DNA of 64,000 bases from Miltoncostaea sp963703045 (GTDB lineage Bacteria > Actinomycetota > Thermoleophilia > Miltoncostaeales > Miltoncostaeaceae): positions 2,170,001-2,234,000 of the forward strand of contig OY969782.1 of the NCBI GenBank assembly GCA_963703045.1, written 5' to 3'. The translations under genes and the position numbers were made by a program. Below the pieces are notes generated by a model that saw only the letters and a list, made by a program, of their open reading frames with translations, had not been told where the DNA came from and made no database searches. Numbering within the stretch: the first letter of the stretch is position 1; every line of letters starts with the position of its first letter. Below, piece after piece: positions 52,562 to 60,619 of this stretch.

Positions 52562-55333
52562 CTACGCCCCGAGCGCCCGCCCGAGCTGACGGCGGGACGC
52601 GATGCCGAGCTTGCGGTAGGTGTGCGAGAGGTGCACCTCCACCGTCTTGAGCGTCACGTAGAGCGCCTGGGCGATCTCCTTGTTGCTGCTCCCCCGCGCC
52701 GCGAGCTCGGCCACCCGGCGCTCGCTCGCGGTGAGCGAGCCGGCGCCGGCCGCCGCGCCCACGCGGGGGCGGTAGCCGGCCGCGCCGAGCTCGGTCCGCG
52801 CCTCCTCGGCCAGGACGCGCGCGCCGCAGCGCTCCGCCAGCTCGAGCGCCCGCATGAGCGGACCGCGCGCCTCGCGGCGCCGGCCGCCGCGGCGCAGGGC
52901 GGCGCCGAGCGACAGGTGGGCGCACGCCTCCTCGAGGCGCGCCGGCGAGCGCTCGAGCAGCGCGACCGCCTGCGCCAGGTGATCGAGGCCCTGCTCGCGC
53001 TCGATCGCGCCGAGCACCCGCAGGGCCCGCCCGACGACGCCGGGGGCGCCCCACCGCCGCGCGGGCCCGAGCTCCGCGGCGGCCACCTCGATCGCCTCAG
53101 CGGTCCGGCCCGCCGCGTCGAGGGCCAGGGCCCTCAGCGAGCGCCACGGGGCGAACGCCGGGTTCGTGATGCGCCCCAGGTGCGACGCGTACTCCTCCGC
53201 CGCGGCCAGGGCCTCGGCCGGACGGCCCTCGGCCAGCAGCAGGCCCACGCGGGCGCGCCGCAGCGAGTGGGCCGGCACCGAGCCCGGCGCGTGGCTCGCC
53301 GCGCCGTCGAGGAGGTCCCGCGTGCCGGCGAGGTCGCCCCGCTCCAGGAGGATGCGGGCGAGCTCGGCCCGCTCCCAGGTGAGGTCGCCCCACAGGCCGG
53401 CGACCTCCATCGCCTTGCGCATCGACCCCTCGGCGTCGGCGAGCTCGCCGCGCTGCAGCCACGCGCCCGCGCGGAAGTAGTGGGAGGTGTTCACGGCGAA
53501 GTGGGAGCCGTGCCGGTGGCCCGCGGCCTCCATCAGGTCGAGGGCGTCGAGCGCCTCGTCGCGCTCGGCCAGGATCAGTACCGCGATCGCCGTCCCCGCG
53601 CCCACGAAGTCGCCGTCGGCCGTGAGCCCCCCGCCGGCGAGCGACCTCAGCGCCAGGTCGGCGCACGCGCGCCCGTCGCCACCGGTGAGGGCGCGGTGCC
53701 AGGCGGTGACGGCCGCCAGCGCCCGGCCCCCCGGCCCGTCGAGCGCCTCGCCGGGCCCCGTCGCGACGGCGGGCTCGCCCCCCGCGCCGAACGTGATGGC
53801 GAGCAGCTCCACCGCCGCGAGCGCCCGCCGCGGGTCGTCGGGCTCCGGCGGCAGCTCGCGGGACGCCCGGCGCGCGACGGCCACCGCCTCGCCGGGGGGG
53901 CGCGTGAAGAGCAGGCAGTGCGCGAGCGCGACGGCGGCCTCGGCCCGTGACGCCGGGTCGGGGAGCTCGTCGTACGCCGCCGCCAGCCGCTCCGCCGCGA
54001 GCGGCCCGTCGAGGCCGGCCGCCGTGACCCCCAGGTCGAGCAGCAGCCGGCCCCGGGCCGCCGGCGCGGGAGGCTCCTCGAGGGCGCGGGCCAGGTGCGC
54101 GACCGCGCTGTCGGCGGCGCCCCGCCGCTGCGCGGACGCGGCGGCGGCGACCAGCACGTCCACCGCCCACGGGTCGCCGCGCCGCGGCGCGGCCAGGAGC
54201 TGTGTCGCCACCTCCTCGGCAGGCGCCCGCGCGTCGGCCAGCACGCGCGCGGCGTCGGCGTGCCGCAGCTCGCGCACCCCCGGCGGGAGCGCGTGGTAGA
54301 CGGCGTCCCGCACGAGCGGGTGCACGAACCCGAGCGGCGGCTCGGCGCGCAGGATCTCCGCCCGGGCGAGCGCGGCCGCCGCCGCGGCGACCCGCGGCTC
54401 GTCGAGGCCCGCCAGCGCGGCCACCGCCGGCAGCCCCGCGCCGTCGCCCAGGATCGCGACGGCGCGGGCGACGGCCCCGGCGTCGGGCGGCAGCCGGGCC
54501 AGGCGCGTGAGGACGATGCGCGACGCGGCCCGCGGAGCGGCCCGGCGGACCGCCGCCACCTGCCCGGCGCCGGGCTCCACGCCGTCCTCGGCGAGGGAGG
54601 CCAGCAGCTGACCGAGCAGGAGCGGGTTGCCGCCGGCCGCCTCGTGGCACGCGGTCGCGAACGCGGGGTCGGGCTCGGCCCCCAGGCGTGCCCGGGCCAG
54701 CTCCGCCACGCCCTCCGGACCCAGGGGGCGGGGGCGCAGGACGAGGGCGCCGGGGGCGGAGGCCACCTCGCCGACGAGCGCGGGATCGGTGCCGGGCTCG
54801 GCGGTGCGCAGGCCCAGCGCGAGGAGCACGTCGAGCCCCTCGAGGCGCCGCACCAGGTAGGCGAGGAATCGCAGGGAGGGCCGGTCGCACCAGTGGAGGT
54901 CGTCGACGACGACGAGGAGCGGGCCCTCCTCGGCCAGGTTGACCGTGAGCCAGAAGAGCCCGTGCAGCGCGGCGAACGTCGCGTCCCCCCGCGGGGAGGC
55001 CGGGTCGGCCTCGACCGCCGCGAACACCGGCAGGGCCGCCGCCGCCGCCCCCTCCATGAGGCGCTCACGGGAGCCCGGCCGGAGGAGGGCGGGCTCGAAG
55101 AGCTGGCGGACCACGCCGAAGGGGAAGTCGCGCTCCAGTTCGCCGCCGCGCGCGACGATCCGCCCCATGCCCCGCGCGGCGGACCGGGCCCTCAGCTCGT
55201 CGATCAACCGGCTCTTGCCGATGCCCGCCGGGCCCTCGACCACGACCACCGCGCCGCCGCCGTCGAACAGCCCCTCCAGGGCCGCCAGCTCGGCCTCTCG
55301 CTCCACCAGCGGGCTGTCGCGCGTCGCCGCCAT
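52562..55333 (-). CDS. LuxR-family regulator with AAA/ATPase domain (LAL type)
   Basis: 923 residues. ATPase region (about 10-350): Walker A VVVEGPAGIGKSRLIDEL, Walker B LLVVVDDLHWCDRPSLRFLAYLVRRL; a long helical TPR-like region (about 360-830) of Ala/Leu/Arg repeats; and a C-terminal LuxR HTH (about 855-920): LTASERRVAELAARGSSNKEIAQALYVTLKTVEVHLSHTYRKLG. These large regulators sense ligands and ATP and control catabolic or secondary-metabolite genes. ATG 55333 was chosen because the ATPase domain begins soon after (SPLVEREAEL). Upstream of and parallel to the FAD oxidase, which it might regulate; that link is positional. Confidence 0.9.
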   Translation of the reverse strand: MAATRDSPLVEREAELAALEGLFDGGGAVVVVEGPAGIGKSRLIDELRARSAARGMGRIVARGGELERDFPFGVVRQLFEPALLRPGSRERLMEGAAAAALPVFAAVEADPASPRGDATFAALHGLFWLTVNLAEEGPLLVVVDDLHWCDRPSLRFLAYLVRRLEGLDVLLALGLRTAEPGTDPALVGEVASAPGALVLRPRPLGPEGVAELARARLGAEPDPAFATACHEAAGGNPLLLGQLLASLAEDGVEPGAGQVAAVRRAAPRAASRIVLTRLARLPPDAGAVARAVAILGDGAGLPAVAALAGLDEPRVAAAAAALARAEILRAEPPLGFVHPLVRDAVYHALPPGVRELRHADAARVLADARAPAEEVATQLLAAPRRGDPWAVDVLVAAAASAQRRGAADSAVAHLARALEEPPAPAARGRLLLDLGVTAAGLDGPLAAERLAAAYDELPDPASRAEAAVALAHCLLFTRPPGEAVAVARRASRELPPEPDDPRRALAAVELLAITFGAGGEPAVATGPGEALDGPGGRALAAVTAWHRALTGGDGRACADLALRSLAGGGLTADGDFVGAGTAIAVLILAERDEALDALDLMEAAGHRHGSHFAVNTSHYFRAGAWLQRGELADAEGSMRKAMEVAGLWGDLTWERAELARILLERGDLAGTRDLLDGAASHAPGSVPAHSLRRARVGLLLAEGRPAEALAAAEEYASHLGRITNPAFAPWRSLRALALDAAGRTAEAIEVAAAELGPARRWGAPGVVGRALRVLGAIEREQGLDHLAQAVALLERSPARLEEACAHLSLGAALRRGGRRREARGPLMRALELAERCGARVLAEEARTELGAAGYRPRVGAAAGAGSLTASERRVAELAARGSSNKEIAQALYVTLKTVEVHLSHTYRKLGIASRRQLGRALGA

Positions 55334-55358
55334 CGGTGCGGTCACGATATCCCGGCGA

Positions 55359-55398
55359 CCCGACCCCCGGGCGCCCGGGGCCGCGCCCCGGGGTCGGG
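55359..55398. other. GC hairpin in the divergent region upstream of rpmG
   Basis: CCCGACCCC (55359-55367) pairs with GGGGTCGGG (55390-55398), with further GC palindromes inside. It lies between the divergent LuxR/AAA and rpmG genes, so it is not a normal terminator site. A TAGCCT sequence at about 55410 downstream is a possible -10 for rpmG. Function unknown. Confidence 0.35.
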
Positions 55399-55451
55399 CG
55401 GGGCTGTGGTAGCCTGCGCGGAGCCCGTCCCCGGACCGGAGTCGTCGACCT

Positions 55452-55613
55452 GTGGCAACAGGCCAGCGCATTGCAGTGACGATGGCTTGTGAAGAGTGCA
55501 AGCGTCGGAACTACCAGACCATGAAGAGCAGGCGGAACACCCCGGACCGCATCGAGTTCCGGAAGTTCTGTCGATGGTGCGGACGGCACACGCCGCACAA
55601 GGAAACCCGGTAG
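55452..55613 (+). CDS. rpmG: 50S ribosomal protein L33
   Basis: 53 residues: GTG start, ATGQRIAVTMACEECKRRN, then YQTMKSRRNTPDRIEFRKFC and RWCGRHTPHKETR. The two CxxC pairs (CEEC and CRWC) form the zinc-binding L33 type. It joins the large ribosomal subunit E-site region. It precedes tRNA-Trp, secE and nusG, the usual bacterial order. An internal ATG at 55482 would remove the N-terminal strand and is less likely. Confidence 0.95.
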   Translation: MATGQRIAVTMACEECKRRNYQTMKSRRNTPDRIEFRKFCRWCGRHTPHKETR

Positions 55614-55641
55614 CGCCACCGCGCTCCGAGGGGTCCTGCGT

Positions 55642-55714
55642 AGGGTCGTAGCTCAACTGGTAGAGCACCGGTCTCCAAAACCGGGGGTTGGGGGTTCGAG
55701 TCCCTCCGGCCCTG
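55642..55714 (+). tRNA. tRNA-Trp (anticodon CCA)
   Basis: 73 nt: acceptor AGGGTCG with CGGCCCT (one T-G pair), D-arm GCTC/GAGC, anticodon loop CTCCAAA, T-loop TTCGAGT, discriminator G. Sits between rpmG and secE, the standard location. CCA not encoded. Confidence 0.97.
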
Positions 55715-55744
55715 TAGTCCACGACGAATGATGGTCACCTGACG

Positions 55745-56110
55745 ATGGCGCGTATCCGACCCGCACGGGGGCAGGGAAAGTCGGGAGACGGCGCCACGCC
55801 GGCTCCGGGCGGCGCCCGCCCGCCCGCGAAGCGGCGCGCCGACCAGGCGCGCCAGAGCCCGAAGCCCAACCCGCCGGGGCAGCGCCGCAAGCCCGACAAG
55901 GCGGGCTCGGTGACCAAGGCGGTCGTGCAGCAGCGACGCGGTTCCCGGTTCATCACCGAGGTCATCGCCGAGCTGAAGAAGGTGAGCTGGCCCGATCGCG
56001 CGACGCTCCTGCAGTCCACCGCGGTCGTCCTCGTCGTCGTCGCTATCGTCTCGGTCTACCTGGCCGCCCTGGACGAGGTGTTCGGCCGGCTCATCGATGC
56101 GATCTTCTGA
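55745..56110 (+). CDS. secE: Protein translocase subunit SecE
   Basis: 121 residues. A long Arg/Pro/Ala-rich, disordered N-terminal extension (1-60) precedes the conserved core: FITEVIAELKKVSWPDRATLLQ and one membrane helix (about 90-112, STAVVLVVVAIVSVYLAAL). The core stabilises SecY in the export channel. The extension is typical of high-GC actinobacteria. ATG 55745, followed 15 nt later by nusG. Confidence 0.95.
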   Translation: MARIRPARGQGKSGDGATPAPGGARPPAKRRADQARQSPKPNPPGQRRKPDKAGSVTKAVVQQRRGSRFITEVIAELKKVSWPDRATLLQSTAVVLVVVAIVSVYLAALDEVFGRLIDAIF

Positions 56111-56125
56111 CCGAAGGGCTCCTGC

Positions 56126-56659
56126 GTGTTCCGCTGGTACGTCATCAACACCTATTCCGGCCACGAGAAGAAGGTCAAGGCCAACCTCGAGCACCGGCTG
56201 ATCTCACTCGGCCAGCGCGAGCGCGTGCGCGACGTCGTCATCCCGACCGAGCAGGTCGTGGAGACGAAGGACGGCCAGAAGGTCCAGACCGAGAAGCGCC
56301 GCCTGCCGGGCTACGTGCTCATCAACATGGACATGACCGCCGACGCCCTGTGGCTCGTGAAGAACACGCCGGGGGTGACCGGCTTCGTCGGCGGCGGGGG
56401 TCGTGAGAACGAGCCCGTGCCGCTGACGCAGCCCGAGGTCAACCGGCTGCTCAACGTCGCGACCGAGGTCCGGCCGAAGATCCGGGCCGACTTCCTGGTG
56501 GGCGAGAGCGTGAAGGTCATCGCCGGCCCGCTGTCGGACTTCACGGGCGAGATCGCCGAGATCAACGCCGAGCAGGGGCGCCTCAAGGTGCTGGTCAGCA
56601 TCTTCGGCCGCGAGACCCCGGCCGAGCTCTCGTTCGACCAGGTCAAGAAGCTCACCTAG
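56126..56659 (+). CDS. nusG: Transcription termination/antitermination factor NusG
   Basis: 177 residues. NGN domain (1-115) starting FRWYVINTYSGHEKKVKANL with RRLPGYVLINMDM and VKNTPGVTGFVG; C-terminal KOW domain (about 122-177) GESVKVIAGPLSDFTGEIAEI. It binds RNA polymerase and links it to ribosomes or Rho. GTG 56126 is 15 nt after secE. A hairpin at 56693-56708 (CGGGGC/GCCCCG) separates it from rplK. Confidence 0.97.
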   Translation: MFRWYVINTYSGHEKKVKANLEHRLISLGQRERVRDVVIPTEQVVETKDGQKVQTEKRRLPGYVLINMDMTADALWLVKNTPGVTGFVGGGGRENEPVPLTQPEVNRLLNVATEVRPKIRADFLVGESVKVIAGPLSDFTGEIAEINAEQGRLKVLVSIFGRETPAELSFDQVKKLT

Positions 56660-56722
56660 CATCGGGGCCCCGGCCCCCTCCACACGCAAACCCGGGGCGA
56701 GCGCCCCGCGATAGAGGACGTC

Positions 56723-57151
56723 ATGGCGAAGAAGGTCCTGCAGGTCATCAAGCTCCAGATCCCGGCCGGGTCGGCGTCGCCCGCCCCGCCGGTCGGACCC
56801 GCGCTGGGTGGCGCCAGCATCAACATCATGGAGTTCGTCAAGGCGTTCAACGCGCAGACGCAGGCGGGCAACGGCACGATCACGCCGGTCGAGGTGACGG
56901 TCTACGAGGACCGGTCGTTCACCTTCATCACGAAGACCCCGCCGGCCGCGGTGCTCATCCGCCAGGCGCTCGGCATCCCCAAGGGGAGCCCGGAGCCGCA
57001 CAAGGAGAAGGTGGCGAACCTGTCGCGCGACCAGCTGCGCCAGATCGCCGAGACGAAGATGCCCGACCTGAACGCCAACAGCATCGAGTCGGCCATGACG
57101 ATCATCGCGGGGACGGCACGTAGTATGGGCGTGACCGTCAACGCGGCGTAG
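56723..57151 (+). CDS. rplK: 50S ribosomal protein L11
   Basis: 142 residues: VLQVIKLQIPAGSASPAPPVGPALG, the Pro-rich N-terminal domain, and the C-terminal rRNA-binding domain (TPPAAVLIRQALGIPKGS, IAETKMPDLNANSIESAMTIIAGTARSMG). It binds 23S rRNA in the GTPase-associated region. The ATG follows an AGAGGA ribosome site. 12 nt upstream of rplA. Confidence 0.97.
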   Translation: MAKKVLQVIKLQIPAGSASPAPPVGPALGGASINIMEFVKAFNAQTQAGNGTITPVEVTVYEDRSFTFITKTPPAAVLIRQALGIPKGSPEPHKEKVANLSRDQLRQIAETKMPDLNANSIESAMTIIAGTARSMGVTVNAA

Positions 57152-57163
57152 GGGAGAACAGAG

Positions 57164-57886
57164 ATGCCGAAGCGCGGCAAGCGCTACCAGCAGGCCCGGT
57201 CGGAGATCGACGCCGAGCGCGTCTACCACCCCCTCCACGCCGTCAAGCTCATCAAGTCGCAGGAGCTGACCCGCTTCGACCCCACGGTCGAGGTGCACAT
57301 GCGCCTGGGCGTCAACGTGCGCCACGCCGACCAGCAGCTGCGCGGGACCATCAGCCTGCCCCACGGGACGGGCAAGGAGGTCACGGTCGCGGTCTTCGCC
57401 GAGGGCGACAAGGCCCGCGAGGCCGAGGCCGCCGGCGCCGACTTCGTCGGTGGCGACGACCTCGCCAAGCGCATCCAGGAGGGCTTCACCGATTTCGACG
57501 TCGCCATCGCGACGCCGGACATGATGGGCACGGTCGGCCGCCTCGGCCGCATCCTCGGCCCGTCCGGCAAGATGCCCAACCCGAAGAGCGGCACCGTCAC
57601 GTTCGACGTCGGGAAGGCCGTCACGGACGTCAAGGCGGGCAAGGTCGAGTACCGCACCGACCGCGCCGGGATCATCCACATCGGCATCGGCCGCCGGTCG
57701 TTCGACGAGCGTCAGCTCATCGAGAACTACCAGGCCGTGATCGAGGAGATCGTCCGGGTGAAGCCGGCCGCGGCCAAGGGCAAGTACCTCCGTTCGATCA
57801 CGCTCGCCCAGACCATGGGCCCCGGCATCCCGGTCAACACGAGCCGCACCTCCGCCTCCGAGGTCCTGGAGGAGCCGGCCGCCTAG
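57164..57886 (+). CDS. rplA: 50S ribosomal protein L1
   Basis: 240 residues. MPKRGKRYQQARSEID, FDPTVEVHMRLGVNVRHADQQLRGTISLPHGTGK, GKMPNPKSGTVTFDVGKAV and the C-terminal FDERQLIENYQAVIEEIVRVKP. It is the L1-stalk protein and often represses its own operon. Normal length. ATG 57164 follows GGGGAG. The rplJ leader begins right after its stop. Confidence 0.97.
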   Translation: MPKRGKRYQQARSEIDAERVYHPLHAVKLIKSQELTRFDPTVEVHMRLGVNVRHADQQLRGTISLPHGTGKEVTVAVFAEGDKAREAEAAGADFVGGDDLAKRIQEGFTDFDVAIATPDMMGTVGRLGRILGPSGKMPNPKSGTVTFDVGKAVTDVKAGKVEYRTDRAGIIHIGIGRRSFDERQLIENYQAVIEEIVRVKPAAAKGKYLRSITLAQTMGPGIPVNTSRTSASEVLEEPAA

Positions 57887-58053
57887 CGACCGCCGCACAG
57901 ACCGACCGAAGACCCACGGGGGCGGCCACGCCGCCCTAAGCGCCCTCACCGAGGGCACCCGTGCGAGGTTGGCGACGAGCGTTCACGGGGCCCCGACGCG
58001 GGGCGCCTCCGCTGTCGTCCGCCCGCCCGGGACGATCAGATGGAGGTGGCACC
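57887..58053 (+). promoter_or_regulatory. Leader of the rplJ-rplL operon (L10-type autoregulatory region)
   Basis: 167 nt between rplA and rplJ that contain no gene. It begins with CCGAAGACCCACGGGGGC, like the first element of bacterial L10 leaders, and continues with several GC hairpins before the ribosome binding site. In other bacteria this RNA binds the L10-L12 complex to repress translation. Assigned by position and early motif; not folded or searched. Confidence 0.55.
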
Positions 58054-58593
58054 CTGAGACGAGACGAGAAGACCGAGGCGATCGCCGAGCTGGCCGAGCG
58101 CATGCGGGGGTCCGACACCGTCTTCGCGACCGACTTCCGCGGCCTGACGGTCAAGCAGCTCTCGGAGCTGCGCGACCGGCTGCGCGAGTCCGGGACCGAG
58201 TACACGGTCGTCAAGAACACCCTCGCGCGGCGGGCCGCGTCCGAGACCGGGCGCGAGGCCCTGCTGCCGTACCTGACCGGGCCGACCGGCCTCGTCTGGG
58301 TCGGAGGCGACGCGGCCGTCGCCGCCAAGGCGCTCGACGGCTTCGCCTCCGAGCACCCGGCGGCGATGTCCATCAAGGGCGGATTGCTCGAGGGCGCCGA
58401 CCTGCCGCAGGCGGATGTCACGCGCCTGGCCAAGCTGCCCTCTCGCGAGGTCCTGCTCGGCCAGCTCGCCGGCACGATCGCCGCACCGCTGACCGGCCTC
58501 GCCGGCGGCCTCAACAACCTGATCGGCGGTCTCGCCCGCAGCCTGGGCGCCGTCCAGGCGCAGCGCGAGTCCCAGGAGTCCGCGGCGGCCTGA
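58054..58593 (+). CDS. rplJ: 50S ribosomal protein L10, apparent CTG start
   Basis: 179 residues. L10 begins with the usual RRDEKTEAIAELAERM block and continues through FATDFRGLTVKQLSELRDRLRE and YTVVKNTLARRAA to the long C-terminal helix that holds L12 dimers. No ATG, GTG or TTG is in frame between the leader and this block. CTG 58054 lies 6 nt after a perfect GGAGGTG and gives exactly the expected N-terminus (start codon, then RRDEK). Whether this is real CTG initiation or a single-base error (ATG to CTG) cannot be decided here. Confidence 0.9.
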   Translation: MRRDEKTEAIAELAERMRGSDTVFATDFRGLTVKQLSELRDRLRESGTEYTVVKNTLARRAASETGREALLPYLTGPTGLVWVGGDAAVAAKALDGFASEHPAAMSIKGGLLEGADLPQADVTRLAKLPSREVLLGQLAGTIAAPLTGLAGGLNNLIGGLARSLGAVQAQRESQESAAA

Positions 58594-58641
58594 CCGCCCA
58601 CCACACCCCTTTCACGCACCACACGACGAGGAGCGACACGC

Positions 58642-59022
58642 ATGGCGACGACCGACGAATGGATCGAGGAGCTCAAGAGCATCTCCGTGCTCGAGCTGTC
58701 CGAGCGGATCAAGGCGATCGAGGAGACCTTCGGGGTCTCCGCCGCGGCGCCGGTCGCGGCCGCCGCGCCGGCCGCCGGTGACGGCGGTGGCGCCGCCGCC
58801 GCCGAGGAGCAGACGGCCTTCACCGTCAGCCTCGACGCCGCCGGCGACAAGAAGATCCAGGTCATCAAGGTGGTCCGCGCGGTCACCGGCCTGGGTCTCA
58901 AGGAGGCCAAGGAGCTGGTCGACAACGCGCCGAGCAACGTCAAGGAGGACGTCACCAAGGAGGAGGCCGACTCCGTGAAGGCGCAGCTCGAGGAGGCCGG
59001 CGGGGTCGTCTCCGTCAAGTAG
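58642..59022 (+). CDS. rplL: 50S ribosomal protein L7/L12
   Basis: 126 residues. N-terminal dimerisation region (TDEWIEELKSISVLELSERIKAIEETFG), a short Ala/Gly hinge, and the factor-binding C-terminal domain (FTVSLDAAGDKKIQVIKVVRAVTGLGLKEAKELVDNAPSNVKE, EEAGGVVSVK). It forms the L10(L12) stalk that recruits translation factors. ATG 58642. A 14-bp hairpin at 59084-59115 ends the operon. Confidence 0.97.
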   Translation: MATTDEWIEELKSISVLELSERIKAIEETFGVSAAAPVAAAAPAAGDGGGAAAAEEQTAFTVSLDAAGDKKIQVIKVVRAVTGLGLKEAKELVDNAPSNVKEDVTKEEADSVKAQLEEAGGVVSVK

Positions 59023-59083
59023 GCCCGACCGGCCGTACCGGCTCCCGACGGGAGACGGCGGTCGCAGGAGCACCACCGACGCC

Positions 59084-59115
59084 GCGGCCGTCCACCCACC
59101 CGGGTGGACGGCCGC
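59084..59115. terminator. 14-bp perfect hairpin after rplL
   Basis: Arms 59084-59097 and 59102-59115 pair perfectly with loop ACCC. This is the strongest hairpin in the window and lies 62 nt after the rplL stop and before the first subtilase start. It probably terminates the rplJL transcript, so rpoB needs its own promoter. Confidence 0.7.
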
Positions 59116-59131
59116 GCGTGTCTCTGATCGG

Positions 59132-60619
59132 ATGCGCCGGCTCGTGAGACGCCGCGCCGCCATCGCGTCGACCGCCCTCGTGGCCGTCGCCGCGCTCACC
59201 TCCACGGCCCACGCCGGCGTCGTCTCCCAGGGCGGCGTCCGCATGGGCGCCGATGCCCTCTGGAGCCGCGGCCTGCTCGGGCAGGGACAGGTCGTCGCCG
59301 TGCTCGACGAGGGCTTCGCGGGCCTCGACCGGTCGATCGCGCTCGGCGAGCTGCCGGGGCGCGACCGGCTCGTGATCAAGGGCTTCGACCCCCTCGGAGG
59401 CGAGGGCGGGCTGACCGAGTTCGGGGTCCCGACCCAGCACGGGGTGCGGATGGCCGAGCTGATCCACGACCTCGCGCCCGATGCCCGGCTCGTGCTGGTC
59501 GGCTACCGCACGGTCGAGCAGTTCGCGCAGGCCGCCGCCTGGATCGCCGCCGAGGGCATCCCGGTCGTGAGCCACTCCAACTCGTTCCTCACGCCGCCCT
59601 TCGACGGCACCGGGCCGGCGGCGCGCGCCGTCGACGCCGCCGCCGCCGCGGGGGTGCTGTGGGTCAACTCGTCCGGCAACTACGCCCAGCGCCACTGGCG
59701 CGGCACGCCCGGGCCCGACGGGGCGCTGCTGCCGATCGCGCCGGCCGCCGGCACCCCCCTCCTCTTCAGCCTCGCCTGGGAGTCGCCCTCGGTCCGGGCG
59801 TCGCTCGCGCTCGAGCGCCAGGACCCCGCGGGCGCCTGGACCGAGGTGCAGCGGGCCGGGGCCGTGAGCCCCGTGAACGTGTCGACGACCCCCCACGTCG
59901 CCGACGGCGCGCCCCACCGGCTCGTGGTGCGCGTCACCTCCGGCGGTCCCGCGGCGGTCAGCCTGTTCTCGCAGACGGTCGGCTTCGGCGCGCTGGCGGT
60001 CGGGGAGGGCAGCATCCCGACCCCGGGCGACGCGGCGGGCGCGCTGACCGTCGGCGCCGTCAGGTGGACGGGTGTCGCCCGAGAGCCCTACTCCTCGTCC
60101 GGCCCGACGCGCGACGGGCGTCCGAAGCCCGATCTCGTCGGGCCCACGTACGTCACCTCCAACCCGGAATGGCCCGGCACCGCGGGCACGTCGGCGGCCA
60201 CCGCCCACGTGGCCGGCGCCGCCCTGCTGCTGCGTCAGGCGCGACAGTCCGCGGGCCTGCCGGCCTCGGCGGCCGACCTGCGGAGCGCGCTGGCGGCGAC
60301 CGTGCTCGACCTCGGTCCCGCGGGCCCCGACCCCGCCTACGGGGCGGGGATGGCGCGGCTCGACGCCGACGCCCCCCGCGTGCGGGTGCGCATCGGCGCG
60401 GGCCGGCGCCGGGTGGTGCGGGTGTCCGCCCACGATGCCGGTACGATCCGCCAGGTGCGCATCTCGCTCAACGGGCGCGGCATCAGAGCCGTCCGCCGCC
60501 CCCTCGTCGGCGTGCGCCTGCCCCTCACGCGCCGCCGGGCCGACCGGCTCGAGGTGGTGGCCGAGGACATGGCCGGCAATGTGACCCGGCGGGTGCGGAT
60601 GCTGCGGGCGGGTCGATGA
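59132..60619 (+). CDS. Secreted subtilisin-like (S8) serine protease
   Basis: 495 residues. Signal peptide (IASTALVAVAALTSTAHA). S8 catalytic residues: Asp in VVAVLDEGFAGLD (about 55), His in TQHGVRMAELI, Ser in GTSAATAHVAGAALL. Oxyanion Asn in NSSGNYAQRHW. The C-terminal region (about 410-495) is an Ig/beta domain without further signature. No long pro-domain is seen. ATG 59132 follows the rplL terminator by 16 nt. Its stop overlaps the next gene's ATG, forming a co-translated protease pair. Confidence 0.85.
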   Translation: MRRLVRRRAAIASTALVAVAALTSTAHAGVVSQGGVRMGADALWSRGLLGQGQVVAVLDEGFAGLDRSIALGELPGRDRLVIKGFDPLGGEGGLTEFGVPTQHGVRMAELIHDLAPDARLVLVGYRTVEQFAQAAAWIAAEGIPVVSHSNSFLTPPFDGTGPAARAVDAAAAAGVLWVNSSGNYAQRHWRGTPGPDGALLPIAPAAGTPLLFSLAWESPSVRASLALERQDPAGAWTEVQRAGAVSPVNVSTTPHVADGAPHRLVVRVTSGGPAAVSLFSQTVGFGALAVGEGSIPTPGDAAGALTVGAVRWTGVAREPYSSSGPTRDGRPKPDLVGPTYVTSNPEWPGTAGTSAATAHVAGAALLLRQARQSAGLPASAADLRSALAATVLDLGPAGPDPAYGAGMARLDADAPRVRVRIGAGRRRVVRVSAHDAGTIRQVRISLNGRGIRAVRRPLVGVRLPLTRRRADRLEVVAEDMAGNVTRRVRMLRAGR

